The notes under the pieces are model-generated. The model searched no databases. It was not told the DNA's origin and worked only from the letters and a program-made list of their open reading frames with translations. The translations under genes were made by a program, and so were the position numbers. Below, piece after piece: positions 41,201-52,254 of a stretch of DNA of 64,000 nt. This stretch comes from Drosophila pseudoobscura (taxonomy: Eukaryota; Arthropoda; Insecta; Diptera; Drosophilidae), in assembly GCF_009870125.1 (NCBI RefSeq), contig NC_046680.1:5642001-5706000 (forward strand), given 5' to 3'. Each line of letters begins with the position of its first letter. Positions within the stretch are counted from its first letter, which is position 1.

Positions 41201-44200
41201 TTTTGTCAAAATACTTATGCCGATGTGTGTAAATTGATATCCTCCTCCCCATTTAAATGCACTGCATGAAATCTTTTAGTAATTGGCTTTCTGATTTTAG
41301 TAAATTTGTAATTTTCGAACAGAAAACACTTTTGGCATAACAATTAAGAGCGGATGTTCGGGGGGTTTGAGAGGGAAAACAGGCTGGAGTTGGGAATCGA
41401 GTGATTGAATGATATTTGTGTGTCAAATATTTGCGAAGCTTTCAGGCGAATACTTAGAAAGAGACGAACTCGGGCTGGGTTGAGGACAGAGTTTCGCTTT
41501 TCAATAATTCCAGAAAACTTAGGGAGGGATAGGGATGTATTTATGTTGTTGTTGTTTACTCTAAAGTCGTCATCATCATCACCATTAGCATCATGGTGGC
41601 TGTCGTCGTCATCTTGCCAACAGCTGGCACAGCGGCAACTTTCAAGTCTTCCAACACAAATTTGTATGTACATACATATGTACATATGTGGCGTGAAGGA
41701 ACCCCATTTTAGACAGAAATGTATAGATATAAATTTTCAAGAACAGAGTGAACGTGCAGACCAAAGGAATAAGTTGGGGTTAACCTAGATATGAGTAGAT
41801 CCGATCCAGAGCGTCGTTTTTCGTTCGCACTAAGAATGAAGTTTGCATTGATCTGGACTGGGAATCCGTTGAATTCCAGGGCGATAATTGTATGTTTATG
41901 AGTAACGAAGAACCCATATAGTTTAATACTTACATAGATCAAGCCAGAGTAGTATCTGTCTTTAATGTTGTGCAGCACGGAGGCCTCGTTGAGGCACGTC
42001 AGCTCCGCCATATCCTCGACTTTGTCGAATTTTGGCGGATTCATCTTCTGTATGTCGTCGCGCAGGATCATGACCCTCTTGCCGGTCTCGGCCAGTTCAA
42101 CCTCAACCTCGTCGCCATGTTCCCGCTTAATACTGGCGGCCACGAAGCCCTGCAAAAAAGGAGACAAGAAAAATGTCCATTCAATTAGTCACACTTGAAC
42201 TTTAACAATTCGGCTTCCAGGAAGGAAAATATGAGAATCAAAATGTTATTTTGCTTATGAGTGAATGAGTATGTATGAGTTAATGTATGCAATGTGTGCA
42301 CTGCTTTATCTCAGCGGGTAGCCACGATAAAAGAAACAACAATGGAGCGTAAATTCTGCTGCTCCTGCTTCTGTTGTCTTCGAGTGCATCTCGTCTCGCG
42401 TTGGCAGCGCTGCATGAGTCAAGCGCCAACATAAGAGCTGTTTCACTCACTCTCCATGTCCCTCTCCCTCTCCCACTCCCACTCATTGTATCTCTATCTC
42501 TCACAAAGCAGAAGCAATGACAGCAACAAAAACTGCACCCGTTCGAGTGGCCAAAGCAGACAAAAACAAAACATAGCCGACAACAAGAACAACGGGAGGC
42601 AGATGCAACTGTCTGTCTGTAGATCGCTCTCCTTCTACCCCTCGTCCCACTCTCACAAGTTCAAGGCTCTGCTTTGGCCGTACCAAAGCGTATTTGTAAA
42701 AGGTGAGACAATGATAGATTTTTCTCTAACGGTTGCGTGTGTATGGATGTACGCGACTGTCACTGTTCGACGAGCAGAGTCCCAAAAAGGAATCCAATCC
42801 CTCTTTCACAATGTGTAAATACACCTTTGCTTAATCATTTCCCCTTGTTCCGTTACGAACTGACTCGTTTTGCAGTGTGAGAGCGACAACAACAGTCTTA
42901 ATTAGTGTGTGGATTTGAACTAGTTCTGGTTGATGGAGATGAGCAATCACCGTTGGATGCAAGGAACGGGACTGATTGTGATTCATTCAACGAACTTCTC
43001 AGGAATTTCTGACTCTGCTGGCAGAAATTTAATCAAACCAAAAAATAAAACCGATGCAAGCAGTGCAGAATAAGTAGCTGCAGCTGCAGACGCAGCCGCA
43101 GCAGCTTCAATTAGAAGTTAAGTGAAGCAACAACAACAATGGAGATCATGGTGAAGCATGCAGCATGGTGCATGCGTCGCATTGACATTAATCAAATCAG
43201 GGGCAAGCACACTTGGCAGCAGCCAGGCAGGCATGCAGGCAGGAGGCGGCAGCCAGCTAAACCGTAATTCAGTCATTAAAGGGTGAAGTGAAGTGCCGCC
43301 GACGATGCAGAAATGCATTATACAAATAACAACAAAAACCATGGAAAGAGAGAAGGGCAACGGGAGGGAGAGAAGAGAGTGCGCGCAACAGCATCTGCAA
43401 CGCATCCCAGACGACCGGCTCCATTAAGTTAAACACGTACACGCCCCAGCGATCAGATTCGGAAAAACCGCGCACCCTGCTTTAATTCTGTCTCTCTCTT
43501 TCCGCCTCTCCTTTTCCAGGTCCTATCTCTTGAAGCACTCTTTCGGTTTCTCTGTGTTATCTTAGTGCTTTTCCGGCCCAGGAGATAAACAGTCGTAAGA
43601 AAGTCGTTATCCCCAGTCCACTTACAGCCAATCCGAGCGGATATGACGAATAATTTCTGCTGTTTACAAGGGAGCACGATCCTAAGGGTAATAGTATAAG
43701 CTACACCATTTAACCAAAGTACTAATCGTAGGAAACGCCTCAAGATCAAGATCGTACACATTTGCAGGGTTTCTTTTGCAACGAACATTGTATTTAATCA
43801 GAAAATACTTTTATTTAACACTTTTATCAAAATCTACTGTACATAACGCTGTGTTGAAGCGTTTACATGAATAAATAAAGCCAGACAAATTAAATACCCA
43901 TCGATTAGCTTAACTTAGTGACACATGTATGTATGTACATCCGATGCATCGAATTTATAATCTGCCTTGGGAAGAAATCGTAAATTTGCAAAATAAAAAA
44001 AGAGTACATTGCACAAAACAATTATATAGTTCGGGGAGGCTATTCTCAGCTGTCGTTTGGGGGAGTTCGTCTGTTTTGTGGGCTGTCACTTGTGCAAAAC
44101 ATTTTCGCATAAAAAAACGTTGGAAAATTGACAGTTTGGACACACCGCAGCGGACAGCAGCCAAAACGAAAATGCTGTAACATTGTTTGGCGTTCGGTTA

Positions 44201-45532
44201 TGACTCATGATAATCGCTGGGAGGCGGGGATAGCGTGAAATTCCTGATAGAAGAAGTATTGGAGTTATGGAGCCATAGAAATTGGCAAAGATAGAGGCAG
44301 AGGGAGTTGGGGCATAGCATATGAGGTCATCAGTCTCGAACTCTCTCTTTGAACGGTATCTCTCTTTCTCTCGCTCTCGGGCATTCCAGGGAATCAGTGA
44401 AGCAAAACCAAAGAAGAAATATCAAACACCTTCATAACAATAGACGAGAAGCAAGCCAGGCGGAGTAGCTGGAAGAGTGAGATGAAGAAGGATGAGGAGA
44501 CCCAAAGAAGAGTGAGAAGTTCGATATGGGAGCTACCTCAATCGGTGATCCGTGAGTAACGGAGAACGGAAAATGCAACCTTGAACTTTGTTGAAGCTCT
44601 CAAAAGTAGCTAGTAAAAATACATATATGTACATACATACATACATATGTACATATAGCAGATCTATATCTGGTTCTCATTATTTACTCGCTGGCAGAAA
44701 CGTCTGGTTTTAGGCAATTTCTTTTGTTTACGTTTTATTCATGAATAATAAATAAATTGGGTTTAGTTAAGCGGTCAAATGTACATAATTCTCTCTCGTT
44801 TTCTCTTTCGCATGTCTTAACCTGCCGCTCTCTCTCTCTCTCTACCACACAGGCTCCGCCTGAATAAAGCCAACTTAAGCCTGTATGACATTTACCTAAC
44901 ATTTTAGTGATTTTACAGAGATTAATTTTTAAGCATCTGTAGAACAGCTGTTTGACAACACAGTCATTGACTACTTTATGTCACTACTTCTTTGAAATCA
45001 GCTGAATCTAGAATTCTGTTTTGTTTTCTAAGCATTTTACTTTAGATATAATTGAATCAACCTTATTATTCAGCGGAGTTTGCAGTAAGTGTCATACAGG
45101 CTTAAAGTCTGACAATATGAACGATGGATGGACCTGAGGCATGGGGCTGCCATTGTGGCCCATAATAATTTGTTATTCTTTTATTTTATTCATTTCGTTT
45201 AATCGATCAACGCATATGCAGAGAGAGAGAGAGAAAGGTAAAGAACGAGCGAGAGGCTAACAAATGTATATTACATATACGTGATACGAGATACGAGTCT
45301 GAGGTTCGTTGACCGTAAACCGGACGACGGACGAGAGCCGAAAGCTGGCTACGTTTGTCGTTGGCGTAACCAAAAAAAAAAAAAAACAGAATACAAGACA
45401 TCTTCGCCAGAACAGAGTGGGAGAGTGGAAGAGTGAAAGAAACAGAGAGTGCGAAAGGGGGAGACAAGGAGAGAGTCCAAAGTGGTTTCTGGCGGTTATA
45501 CATATAAATAAGACAACAAACGATATTCTGAG

Positions 45533-45567
<35 letters not shown>

Positions 45568-48310
45568 TATATATGCGGAGTGTGGGTGTGGGTTTATGTG
45601 TGTAACCGAAGACCCCTTAATGATCTGCCACGGACGGATAAAATCGATTCGATTCTTTGGGCATGACGAAGGTTAAGCCCGACTTCAATTTGGCTAACAA
45701 TTTGGAAAGTTGTTGGTAGTACAGGAATACTCTGAAATTATGAAAGAGCTGATGTGAGATTGAAAGGGGCAATTCACGACAATGAAATAACTTGAAAATA
45801 TGAGATAAGAATGCAAGCAGTGGGTCGGTTCCTGATTCATATTGATTGGAGTTCTCCTCCAGTGAAATTTTGCTGTTCCGGTATTTTTGAGTATTACCGC
45901 GATTTATTAGAGCTGTCGACCCACTGAGAGCTTTTCTTGTACCGAATGTTTGAGCTATCTAGAAATTCATGCGACAATTCCTAAGTTTACTTCACCCACA
46001 TGACCACAAAAACTATCTCCACCGATCAGTAAACAAAACTGAGCGAGCCTTAACAATAAGTTGCATTGTACATACATATGTACATATGTATATCTAACAG
46101 TAAATAGATGGATCCATATGGGAGATACCCCGTACAAATATGATGTCAGGCAAGCCCGAAAACAGTTACGAAAACGAACGGGGACTGAACGAACTGCTTG
46201 TTGACACAATTGGCGAATACCCTTTTGGCCGAGTCTTTTCCCATAGAGCGCTCAAGTATTCGCAAGAACAGAACTGTATCTGTATCTGTCGTTGGACATT
46301 CCAGCGGAGCAACAGCTTGTGGCTGGGCCATATGCAAATTTCTTAACATTTCTTTGCCGTCGTCTGTTCGTTCGTCTGAATGACTGACAGACAAGTCATG
46401 ACAATCGACCGTTTGCGAAGCCGTGCCATTCGGCTCGTTCTTTATTTTATTTTTTTGTGTTTTATTTCTTGACTTTATCTTTGTTTTTCATTTGAGATTC
46501 CATTGTAAAGTAAATGTCTGTTTAAGTGAACGCGTAATTACTTAAAAATGTGGAGCTGTTTGCTCGTTTTTCTTTGTTTTCAGTTTCTTTTTTTATTATA
46601 TGGAAGTCACCCAAAAAGAGCTACCATTCTAGGGTCCTATCTTACATTCCATTCCCATCCCATCCATTCCCCTGTTGAGCATTATCTCGAGCAAATAAAG
46701 CAATTAAAGTAACACAAAATAAACGTGTCTGCTAATTTTATCCGTTTATGACTTTTGAAATAAAACTAAGGAATGCAGTTGAATGACACCTGAAAGAAAT
46801 CATCTCTTTCTCATCTCCCATCCATACCCCCAAATACAAGAAAGAAGTGCGAAGGAAAAGGTGCGGAAGCATACGCAAAACAATTCAGAGAGACATGGGG
46901 GTAGAACCGTTTGTTGACTTGTTATCATCTCTCTCTCTCTCTCTCTCTCTCTGACACGCACACACATATGCTACCCTGCCAGTAACAATCCGACAAAGCT
47001 TTCGCAGGCGCATACATTTAAAGCGAAGAGAATATCAGAAGTTAACAAAATTTCAGAACACCACTATATAAACTTTTCATACGATTCTTAAGATCTTTGT
47101 ATAAGATAAATCTTATATAATTTAACATACTAGATCATCAAAATTTGGAAATTATCTGATCACTATATGTACATATGTACTATATGGCCCCTCTAACTGA
47201 TCGTATCGTCATACTCTTCCTTCGCTTGAAGCGAATGTTCGCTAGAGGCAGTACTCACACACACACACACACACAAACACAAACACAAACATGCAGAACA
47301 TATCTCAACACAAATACAGGGACAGAGATTACAAACTTGTTTTGCCTCGCTCTCGCTGGATCCCTGACCCTGCTCTCCCGCTCTTTCGTTCTCTTTTGTT
47401 TGGCGTGAGTGAGTCAGAGAGTGGCTGGGATATGCAAATTGGAAAATGTTGTGCAAAACCCTTTTAGCGGCAAATTGATTTGGATTTTGACCAACTTGAA
47501 GAACTGTGGCATCTTTTAACGCTGATGATTTCAGCAGAGAAATGAATGAATCAGCAGGGAGGAGCATTTAGTGTGGCTGATTTCGACGGATGTTTACTCA
47601 ATTTTATCACCGCAGCGAGAAAGTAATGCTAAATTCAAAGAAGTTGGCCCGGCTACAAGAAATCAAAATGGAATGAATGAGGTGTGATTCATTAATTTCC
47701 ACAGCGATGACTCGGAACCATTGAGAGTGCGATAAGACCCAGCCCCAGAGAAGGGACAAACGAAACACTGCGCAAATTGATTAGTTTACTTCGGGCTCCG
47801 GGGCTTCTATCAGTTGGTTTTTTGTCAGGTAATTTCGTGTTTCGGGCGTGGTTCACAAAACTGTATCGTTATGGCAGGAAAAAGCATTATATATGCGGCT
47901 CGTTTTTGCCTGTTGCTGCTGCCTGGCTTACCTAATCGGCTTAAAAGAACAATTTTTCAAAAGTAACCCCCCCAAAAGACTGGAGCTGTGAACTGGGACA
48001 ACGGCTCGAAACTGGTCAAGACGAAGCAAAGCCAAAGCCAAAGCAATAGCCAACGCCAACGCTGGCCGAGCTCTACAGGTTTTTCAGGTCGCTTCAGGTG
48101 AAAGCAGGAGAGAAGAAGGAACTTCAAGATGATAGGGCGGGAGGAATATGTGGGCAAGGGTCCTTCAGTAGAACTCACCTGATTCTCGTGGGGCACCCAG
48201 ACCAGGCGCTTCTGTGTCCATTCCGCCTGTGTGGCCGGATCATTGTATTGGTTCCGTTCCACCGAAAGGTATTTCAGCTCGGGATCGTTGCGATCTACTT
48301 CTTCCGACAT
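21156..48310 (-). CDS. zip: Zipper, non-muscle myosin II heavy chain
   Basis: Constitutive coding exons on the minus strand: 48310-48179, 42149-41934, 34505-34349, 31282-31161, 27302-27210, 27136-24092, 24035-23505, 23432-22137, 22071-21908 and 21306-21156. All phases agree and give about 1968 residues; two optional exons (28371-28348 and 27698-27585) add 46. It is the conventional myosin-II motor that drives actomyosin contractility in cytokinesis and morphogenesis. The order is an SH3-like start, P-loop GESGAGKT (about 179-186), switch I across the 27210/27136 junction (NSSRF|GKF), switch II DMAGFE, the CNGVLEGIR converter region, an IQ neck ([18 protein letters not shown]), a ~1100-residue coiled coil and a Gly/Ser-rich non-helical tailpiece. 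The start context [12 protein letters not shown] matches the short-N-terminus zip isoform as I recall it. A probable 5' UTR acceptor is at 48461-48462. Confidence 0.97.
21681..21771 (-). CDS. zip: Candidate alternative 3'-terminal exon of zipper
   Basis: Between the last two constitutive exons lies a minus-strand stretch with an acceptor (pyrimidine-rich, ending TTTAAG at 21772). Read in the phase left by exon 22071-21908 it encodes [10 protein letters not shown] and then [13 protein letters not shown] before TAG at 21681-21683, 30 residues in all. Most third positions in its first two thirds are G or C (GTG GCC GAG ACC AAG GCC), like the neighbouring exons and unlike intron DNA. Its use would replace the Gly/Ser-rich tailpiece. 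I do not recall it from melanogaster annotation. Confidence 0.4.
27585..27698 (-). CDS. zip: Zipper alternative exon, 38-codon loop-1 insert
   Basis: This 114-base exon is flanked by a TTACAG acceptor and a GAG|GTAAAA donor, is in phase 0 at both ends, and starts [10 protein letters not shown]. It falls in the motor between SKPKGSGA and GELEQQLLQ, that is, in surface loop 1 beside the nucleotide pocket. Melanogaster Zip, as I recall it, has a related insert starting NFSVNTNKYI, so it is a true alternative exon with a diverged second half. In other myosin-II isoforms loop-1 inserts tune ADP release and motility; an effect here is inferred. Confidence 0.75.
28348..28371 (-). CDS. zip: Zipper 24-base microexon (VPNPAILI)
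   Basis: Eight codons between a good acceptor (AAACAG) and a GTAAGT donor, phase 0 on both sides, encode VPNPAILI. It lies upstream of the 114-base exon in the same intron and matches the start of the known melanogaster loop-1 insert (VPHPAVLI by memory). It is too short to stand out as a frame, but splice sites, phase and homology agree. Confidence 0.75.
29566..29595. repeat. zip: (ACCGA)n pentamer repeat
   Basis: Five to six tandem GAACC/ACCGA units inside a zipper intron. Confidence 0.85.
31830..31872. repeat. CCCCAAA/CCCCAAG tandem tract (G-quadruplex type on minus strand)
   Basis: Six blocks of CCCC separated by AAG, AAA, AAG, AAA and AAA, so the minus (zipper transcript) strand has six GGGG runs with three-base loops. 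This satisfies the G4 rule and resembles ciliate telomere repeats in form. Confidence 0.85.
32423..32572 (+). CDS. Candidate 49-residue secreted peptide (hypothetical)
   Basis: An ATG at 32423 starts [19 protein letters not shown], followed by DAVYG then a short hydrophilic/aromatic tail ending HPLEF. The pattern is a plausible signal peptide with cleavage after AVYG. It lies antisense in a zipper intron, AT-rich, with no family match I recognise. Chance is a real possibility. Confidence 0.15.
   Translation: MKRQNTLYGIFTFIMILTIDAVYGQFSSQFRSFFGTIQTAFCRFHPLEF
38250..38290. repeat. (TC)n microsatellite
   Basis: About 20 TC dinucleotides in a zipper intron, GA on the transcript strand. Confidence 0.9.
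39597..41229 (+). mobile_element. Tc1-like (Tc1/mariner) DNA transposon, inactive
   Basis: A 1633-base element with near-perfect inverted ends: the left end starts CACACGTCGGCATAAG and the right end is its complement with one change (CCGATGTGTG). It is flanked by TA at 39595-39596 and 41230-41231, the Tc1/mariner target duplication. The TATTTTGACA end motif recurs internally near 39797 and 41020-41046, giving an inverted-repeat/direct-repeat architecture like that of several long-ended fly Tc1 families. The interior carries a decayed transposase on the plus strand. I cannot name the family. Confidence 0.9.
39940..40960 (+). pseudogene. Tc1-like transposase pseudogene (DD34E type)
   Basis: The reading frame starts at ATG 39940 ([15 protein letters not shown], then ISVQNISRL, helix-turn-helix-like) and is broken by several stop codons and at least one probable frameshift. 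The catalytic core is still legible. First acidic residue: WSDASAFQF near 40390. Second: [12 protein letters not shown] near 40660-40690. Third: [14 protein letters not shown] near 40759-40800. The spacing of the last two fits DD34E. A TGG-to-TAG change truncates the frame at 40739-40741. It could not make an active enzyme. Confidence 0.85.
44879..45101. mobile_element. TTAA-flanked MITE, 223 bp
   Basis: Perfect inverted ends GCCTGTATGACA at 44879-44890 and its complement at 45090-45101, extending to 17 bases with one mismatch. TTAA lies immediately outside both ends (44875-44878 and 45102-45105). TTAA duplications are typical of piggyBac-type transposition. The interior is AT-rich and non-coding. 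Confidence 0.7.
45537..45566. repeat. (GT)n microsatellite
   Basis: About 15 GT units in the first coding intron of zipper. Confidence 0.9.
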
Positions 48311-48326
48311 TGTAGCGGTGTATTTA

Positions 48327-48358
<32 letters not shown>

Positions 48359-49520
48359 TTATATATATATATTATTCTCACTCAATTCAACTATGGTTTT
48401 GTAGTTTGAGTTTTCTCGTCGTATTGTGGGGGCTATTGAGGTTTTTTAATACACACTTTTCTGTTGAGCAGAACAAACACAAAATAATGAATATGGTTTC
48501 GTTTAATTTTCACATCGGAAACACCACGGCCATTGAGATACAATATTTTTCGCATTTATCTCGAGACGCGCGCTCTTTATCTTAGAAGTGCGGCACAAAA
48601 CGGAGGCGGCGAGAACAGTTTCAAAAGGGAAGAGCGCAAGAGAAGAAAAAATATGGCCACAGTTGCTCAAGCCGGCTGTGTCTAGAAATGAACCATTAAC
48701 CAGTTTGCATTCCGAAGAGTGCAGCAGGAGCAGCGGCAGAGCCGGCAGCAAACATTTTTGGTGGCTGGTTTCGGTTTCTTTTTCGAAACAGAGCAGGTAT
48801 AAGCGGCCATCATTCCATTCCTTCTCTCCCTTCTCTCTTTCCATCTTTTGTGTACCGCTGTTCTGCGCTCTCCACATTTCAAAGCAGTTTTCCGCATATT
48901 TTACACATTAATATTGTTTTTTATTCTCTCGTTTCACTTTGTCAGCACTGCATTTGTGCAAATTCAACTCAATTTTCACCGAAATGCACGTATTTCGATG
49001 CATTTGTTTCAACAAGCGGCGTCGGCGTTGGCGTTGGCATCGACGTCAGCGTCAGCGTCGCCGACAGACCGGCGACTTTTGGGCGTTAAAATTATTCTAC
49101 ATGCATTTTATTTTTTCTTGTCGCGCTTGCTCCTCGCCTTCGGTTTTTGCTGTTTTCTCGCACTACCGATTTATTGATATATTGCTGGCAAGCTGCGTCT
49201 TGCAATGTCTTTTTATATGGAAATTGTGCCGTTTTATTTGTTTCAAGCGACAGCTGCACTTTCAGCGCACCAACACACACACACACAAACACCCAGGAAC
49301 TCACATTTCGACGCGTCGCACGTCGTTTCAGCGGTTGCTTTACTCACTGTTTATTGCCTTGTTGCGTTACGTTTCGCGTTCTCTCTATTTTCTCTTTCAC
49401 TTTTTCTTCGCGTTGTCTGTGTGTTTGGGTTTGACTCGATTTTTAACGGTAGCACCTCTATAGTTTTCGATTTATTGTCAACGCGTACTGGCGTTCAGTA
49501 TTTATACACACTTGCTACAC
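48311..49520 (-). promoter_or_regulatory. zip: Probable zipper 5' UTR exons and promoter region
   Basis: Upstream of the zipper ATG the minus strand shows a strong acceptor (TTGTTCTGCTCAACAG, 48476-48461), so the exon with the start codon probably begins at 48460 and has a 150-base leader with a GA repeat (48329-48352). A candidate non-coding first exon, A/C-rich, ends at a GTGAGT donor at 49347-49342 and would start near 49500. No TATA box is evident. Splicing is inferred from consensus only. Confidence 0.4.
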
Positions 49521-49660
49521 ATTTGCTACGTAAGGGAAGGAAAAAATGGGTACGAACAACAGGCAAAACCGCCCAGAAAACGCAACCGCATGCAAGCTGA
49601 TATCCCCCCATTTGACGAATATACCTTGAAGGCAAAAAGCCGATTTTGTGTCCTCACACG

Positions 49661-49775
49661 CGAGGTGAGGTTCGTACGAACTTTGCAAATTGCTTTGGCT
49701 GTTTTTGCCTCTTGTCCTTACCCTTTTTTATAGCCCATTCGAAATTACGACTCAATTTTTCGTCGCAAGAAAGAG
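49661..49775. repeat. Near-direct duplication, copy A
   Basis: A ~110-base unit starting CGAGGTGAGGTTCGTACGAA recurs 202 bases downstream as copy B with about 75-80% identity by eye. Both contain the palindrome TTCGTACGAA, a TTGGCTGTTTTTG/TTGGTTGTTTTTG block and a CGACTCA-TTTTTTCG end. Confidence 0.75.
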
Positions 49776-49862
49776 TGAACAATTTATCGATATGACATAT
49801 TAAAATTATTAAATTATTAATTATACCTTTTGACTTCAAGGTATATTGTTTGTCAGCAACGC

Positions 49863-49978
49863 CGAGGTAAGGTTCGTACGAACCTTGCAATTTGCCTTGG
49901 TTGTTTTTGTTTGTTGTCCATACCCGTTTTTAAGGCCCATTAAAAAATATCGACTCATTTTTTCGTTTCAGAAGAGAG
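49863..49978. repeat. Near-direct duplication, copy B
   Basis: The second copy of the unit at 49661, starting CGAGGTAAGGTTCGTACGAA and ending CGACTCATTTTTTCG, in the same orientation. No coding potential is evident. Confidence 0.75.
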
Positions 49979-51208
49979 CAGAAGTCTGACCGTCTGAAAA
50001 AAACGTACTTAACCCACTTAAACCTCCTTTATTTAAACTGATAACAACTTGAACTAAACCCAAAAATAATATTCACTCTTGCAGGTCCATCATCTGTATA
50101 TAAAAAAAGGCCACGATATCTTTCACCTAAAGGGCTCTAAAAATATTTAATCACGAATCATGCTCCTTGATTTTGATATTCGACTTAAGATTAGCTAAGA
50201 CCTTCAGTCCTCAAAACATAATTTTATCCGATAGATGATTCAATTTTCTAGAAGATTGGCTAGTTTTAAATGCTTAATTTAATTTTATTGTGCCTAAAAT
50301 AAGGTTTGAACAAAAAAGGTCAAAAATAAAACGTAATGAAATGGACCCTTCAGGCTGGCGAAAAAATGTCGGTATTTTTGTGCGATAAGCGCAACTTATC
50401 GGCGCTTTTTTATGAAAATAACAATGTTATAAAGCTAAACAAAATGTTTTTACATTTTATTTCTGTTGTTTGTTGGGCATTGCTGCTATTCGCTGCTTTT
50501 GATTTTGATTTTATGACTAGAATTATTTCGACCTTGTTATATACATAGTAAATCAGCAACTGATTTAGCACCGAAGTAGACGGTGGAGATGAGTAAACGG
50601 TGCATGGCGCAGATGAAGTGAAGGTTTTTCCGTGGTCTGGAAAAAATAGAATGGAATATTGACTGTACTTTCTACCCATTCCCAGACTGTAGTTATCGTG
50701 CACTTCGTAGTTTTCATTTTGGTTTTAGCACAATTTTTCACCTAGTGGTGATAGCTTTTTCCACGAACGCAGGTGTCTTATTTAAGATTGTTTCTGACAT
50801 CTATCAAAAGATAAATAGAGTTGTGTGTCAATCTTTTTGCAAATGTGACTTTTTTGTGAAACGTACATATATACATGTTCCGCCGACCCACCTTCGCATC
50901 GTACTGTGCTAAGCATTACAACAAAATTTTAGTTGCTTTACTTCGCATCGCATGTCTTTCCATTTTGATCAAGTTTTATATTCATATAAAGCAATGCCAA
51001 ATTAGCAATATGATAATAAAGATCTAAAAAGAGCCATTCGTTATATAGAGCGGCTATACCACGATGCATCGTTTTGGCATTTGCGGTCAGCATACTTTTG
51101 GGCGTGCAGATTAGAAAGAAGTCGGATAGATTCGAATCTGGCGGGCTAGGCCGCAGAGTGTGTACACACATTTTTTTTACACACACATTATATAGATAAT
51201 CTCTTACT

Positions 51209-51378
51209 TTTTATTTGTTTGACCTTTTTCGCTAAAACCTTTATTTGGGCAAAATCCAATAAAAGCAACTATTAAAAATAAACCAGTCAAGTAGAAAATT
51301 GATCGGATAAAATTATGTGGGCATAGATAAATATTCTTTATAGCTGGGAATATTCGACGGAAGATCAAAATTGAGGGA
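51209..51378 (-). repeat. ~170-bp dispersed repeat, copy 1
   Basis: Shares with the other four copies the blocks TTTTCGCTAAAACC, CAATAAAAGCAA, GTAGAAAATTGAT, ATAAAATTATGTGGGCAT and AATATTC-ACGGAAGA. Read on the minus strand it keeps a hydrophobic stretch (IFYLTGLFLIVAFIGF) that is also readable in copy 2. Confidence 0.8.
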
Positions 51379-51559
51379 ATCGTCGTATTTGTTGAATCGG
51401 TAATGGCCCGGTTGACAACATTTAAATCCTTGTCGCTCACATTCAAAAAAGTTCGATTTGGCGCGCAGCACTCGGTATTTTTTTCAAATGAGACCGTATA
51501 TACTGGTGTTTTTTAGTGCTAAATGGTATTTTTGTCAATTATTAATTTTATTTTCAATG

Positions 51560-51690
51560 TTATATAAAAATCCAATAAATGCAAGTATTTCGAATAGGCC
51601 AATCATGTATAGAATTGATAAATCAATCGTATAAAATTGAGTGGGCATGGCTAAATGTTCTATATAAATAGTATTATTCAACGGAACAAA
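51560..51690 (-). repeat. Dispersed repeat, copy 2 (most intact reading frame)
   Basis: A diverged copy lacking one end. On the minus strand it is open from an ATG at 51792 to TGA at 51535-51537 (85 residues), including MPTQFYTIDLSILYMIGLF and EILAFIGF, a likely single membrane span. Other copies have stop codons at the CAA and TAT codons of this stretch, which suggests that this copy retains the ancestral frame. No known protein family is recognised. Confidence 0.65.
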
Positions 51691-52029
51691 GAATATGAGA
51701 AAATTTGAATTCGCCGCAGTTCGCCGCAGTTCGCCCCAGTTCGCTTTAGCAACAATGAGTCCCACTCCATACACAAATGTTGCTAATTCCATGCACAAAT
51801 GTTGCTAGCTCCATGTACACATACCCTGGGGCAAATGGATGTTATAGAATTGTGAACACGTTTGTCATCGAAGACTCAGTAGGTATCAGGATCGACATAA
51901 ATATATACAAGATACTAATAATGTACATGAATATGTCTAAAGAATATCAATTTGAGAAAAGGTCTTTATAAATCACGTTTCATCTTCATATAAAACTAAC
52001 AAAATAGGGTATTCCAAGGCCTACACGCA

Positions 52030-52215
52030 TCACAGTGACTCTTTTTTTGTCGAACTTTTCCGTTTAAACCTGTTTTTACAATAAATACAATAAAAGCAAG
52101 GATTAAAAACTATCCAATCTTGTAGAAAATTTATTCATCAATGGGATAAAATTATGTGGGCATTACTGAAAGATTTAGTTTGCCAGCATTATTCAATGGA
52201 ATATCAAAATTGAGC
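52030..52215 (-). repeat. Dispersed repeat, copy 3
   Basis: The same block order as copy 1, more diverged (CAATAAAAGCAAGG, GTAGAAAATTTATTCATC, ATAAAATTATGTGGGCAT). The minus-strand frame has TAA at the position that is CAA in copy 2. Confidence 0.75.
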
Positions 52216-52254
52216 AATATGAACGAATTTCCCTTTTCGTTTGTTTTGATTAAC

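Larger units (their letters stand above)
34506..41933 (-). other. zip: Large zipper intron with transposon insertion
   Basis: 7.4 kb of intron. Content: TACATATG-type repeats, a cluster of five AAGCAGTT words (36233-36472), a CT microsatellite (38250-38290), paired TACCCT...GGGTATA motifs near 37480-37680 and 38610-38790, and a complete Tc1-like element (39597-41229). No additional exon is supported. Confidence 0.6.
42150..48178 (-). other. zip: First coding intron of zipper
   Basis: Six kb, repeat-rich and without supported exons. It holds a TTAA-flanked MITE (44879-45101), a GT microsatellite (45537-45566), a CA run (47255-47275), a TC run (46929-46953), several TACATATGTA palindromic repeats (44625-44655, 46071-46093), and GA/CT-rich stretches. 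Confidence 0.6.

Noticed and set aside
51204-51446. 80-codon minus-strand frame covering repeat copy 1 as a free gene
   Set aside because: It is one member of a decayed repeat family; the shared frame is shifted relative to copy 2, so independent gene status is not supported.
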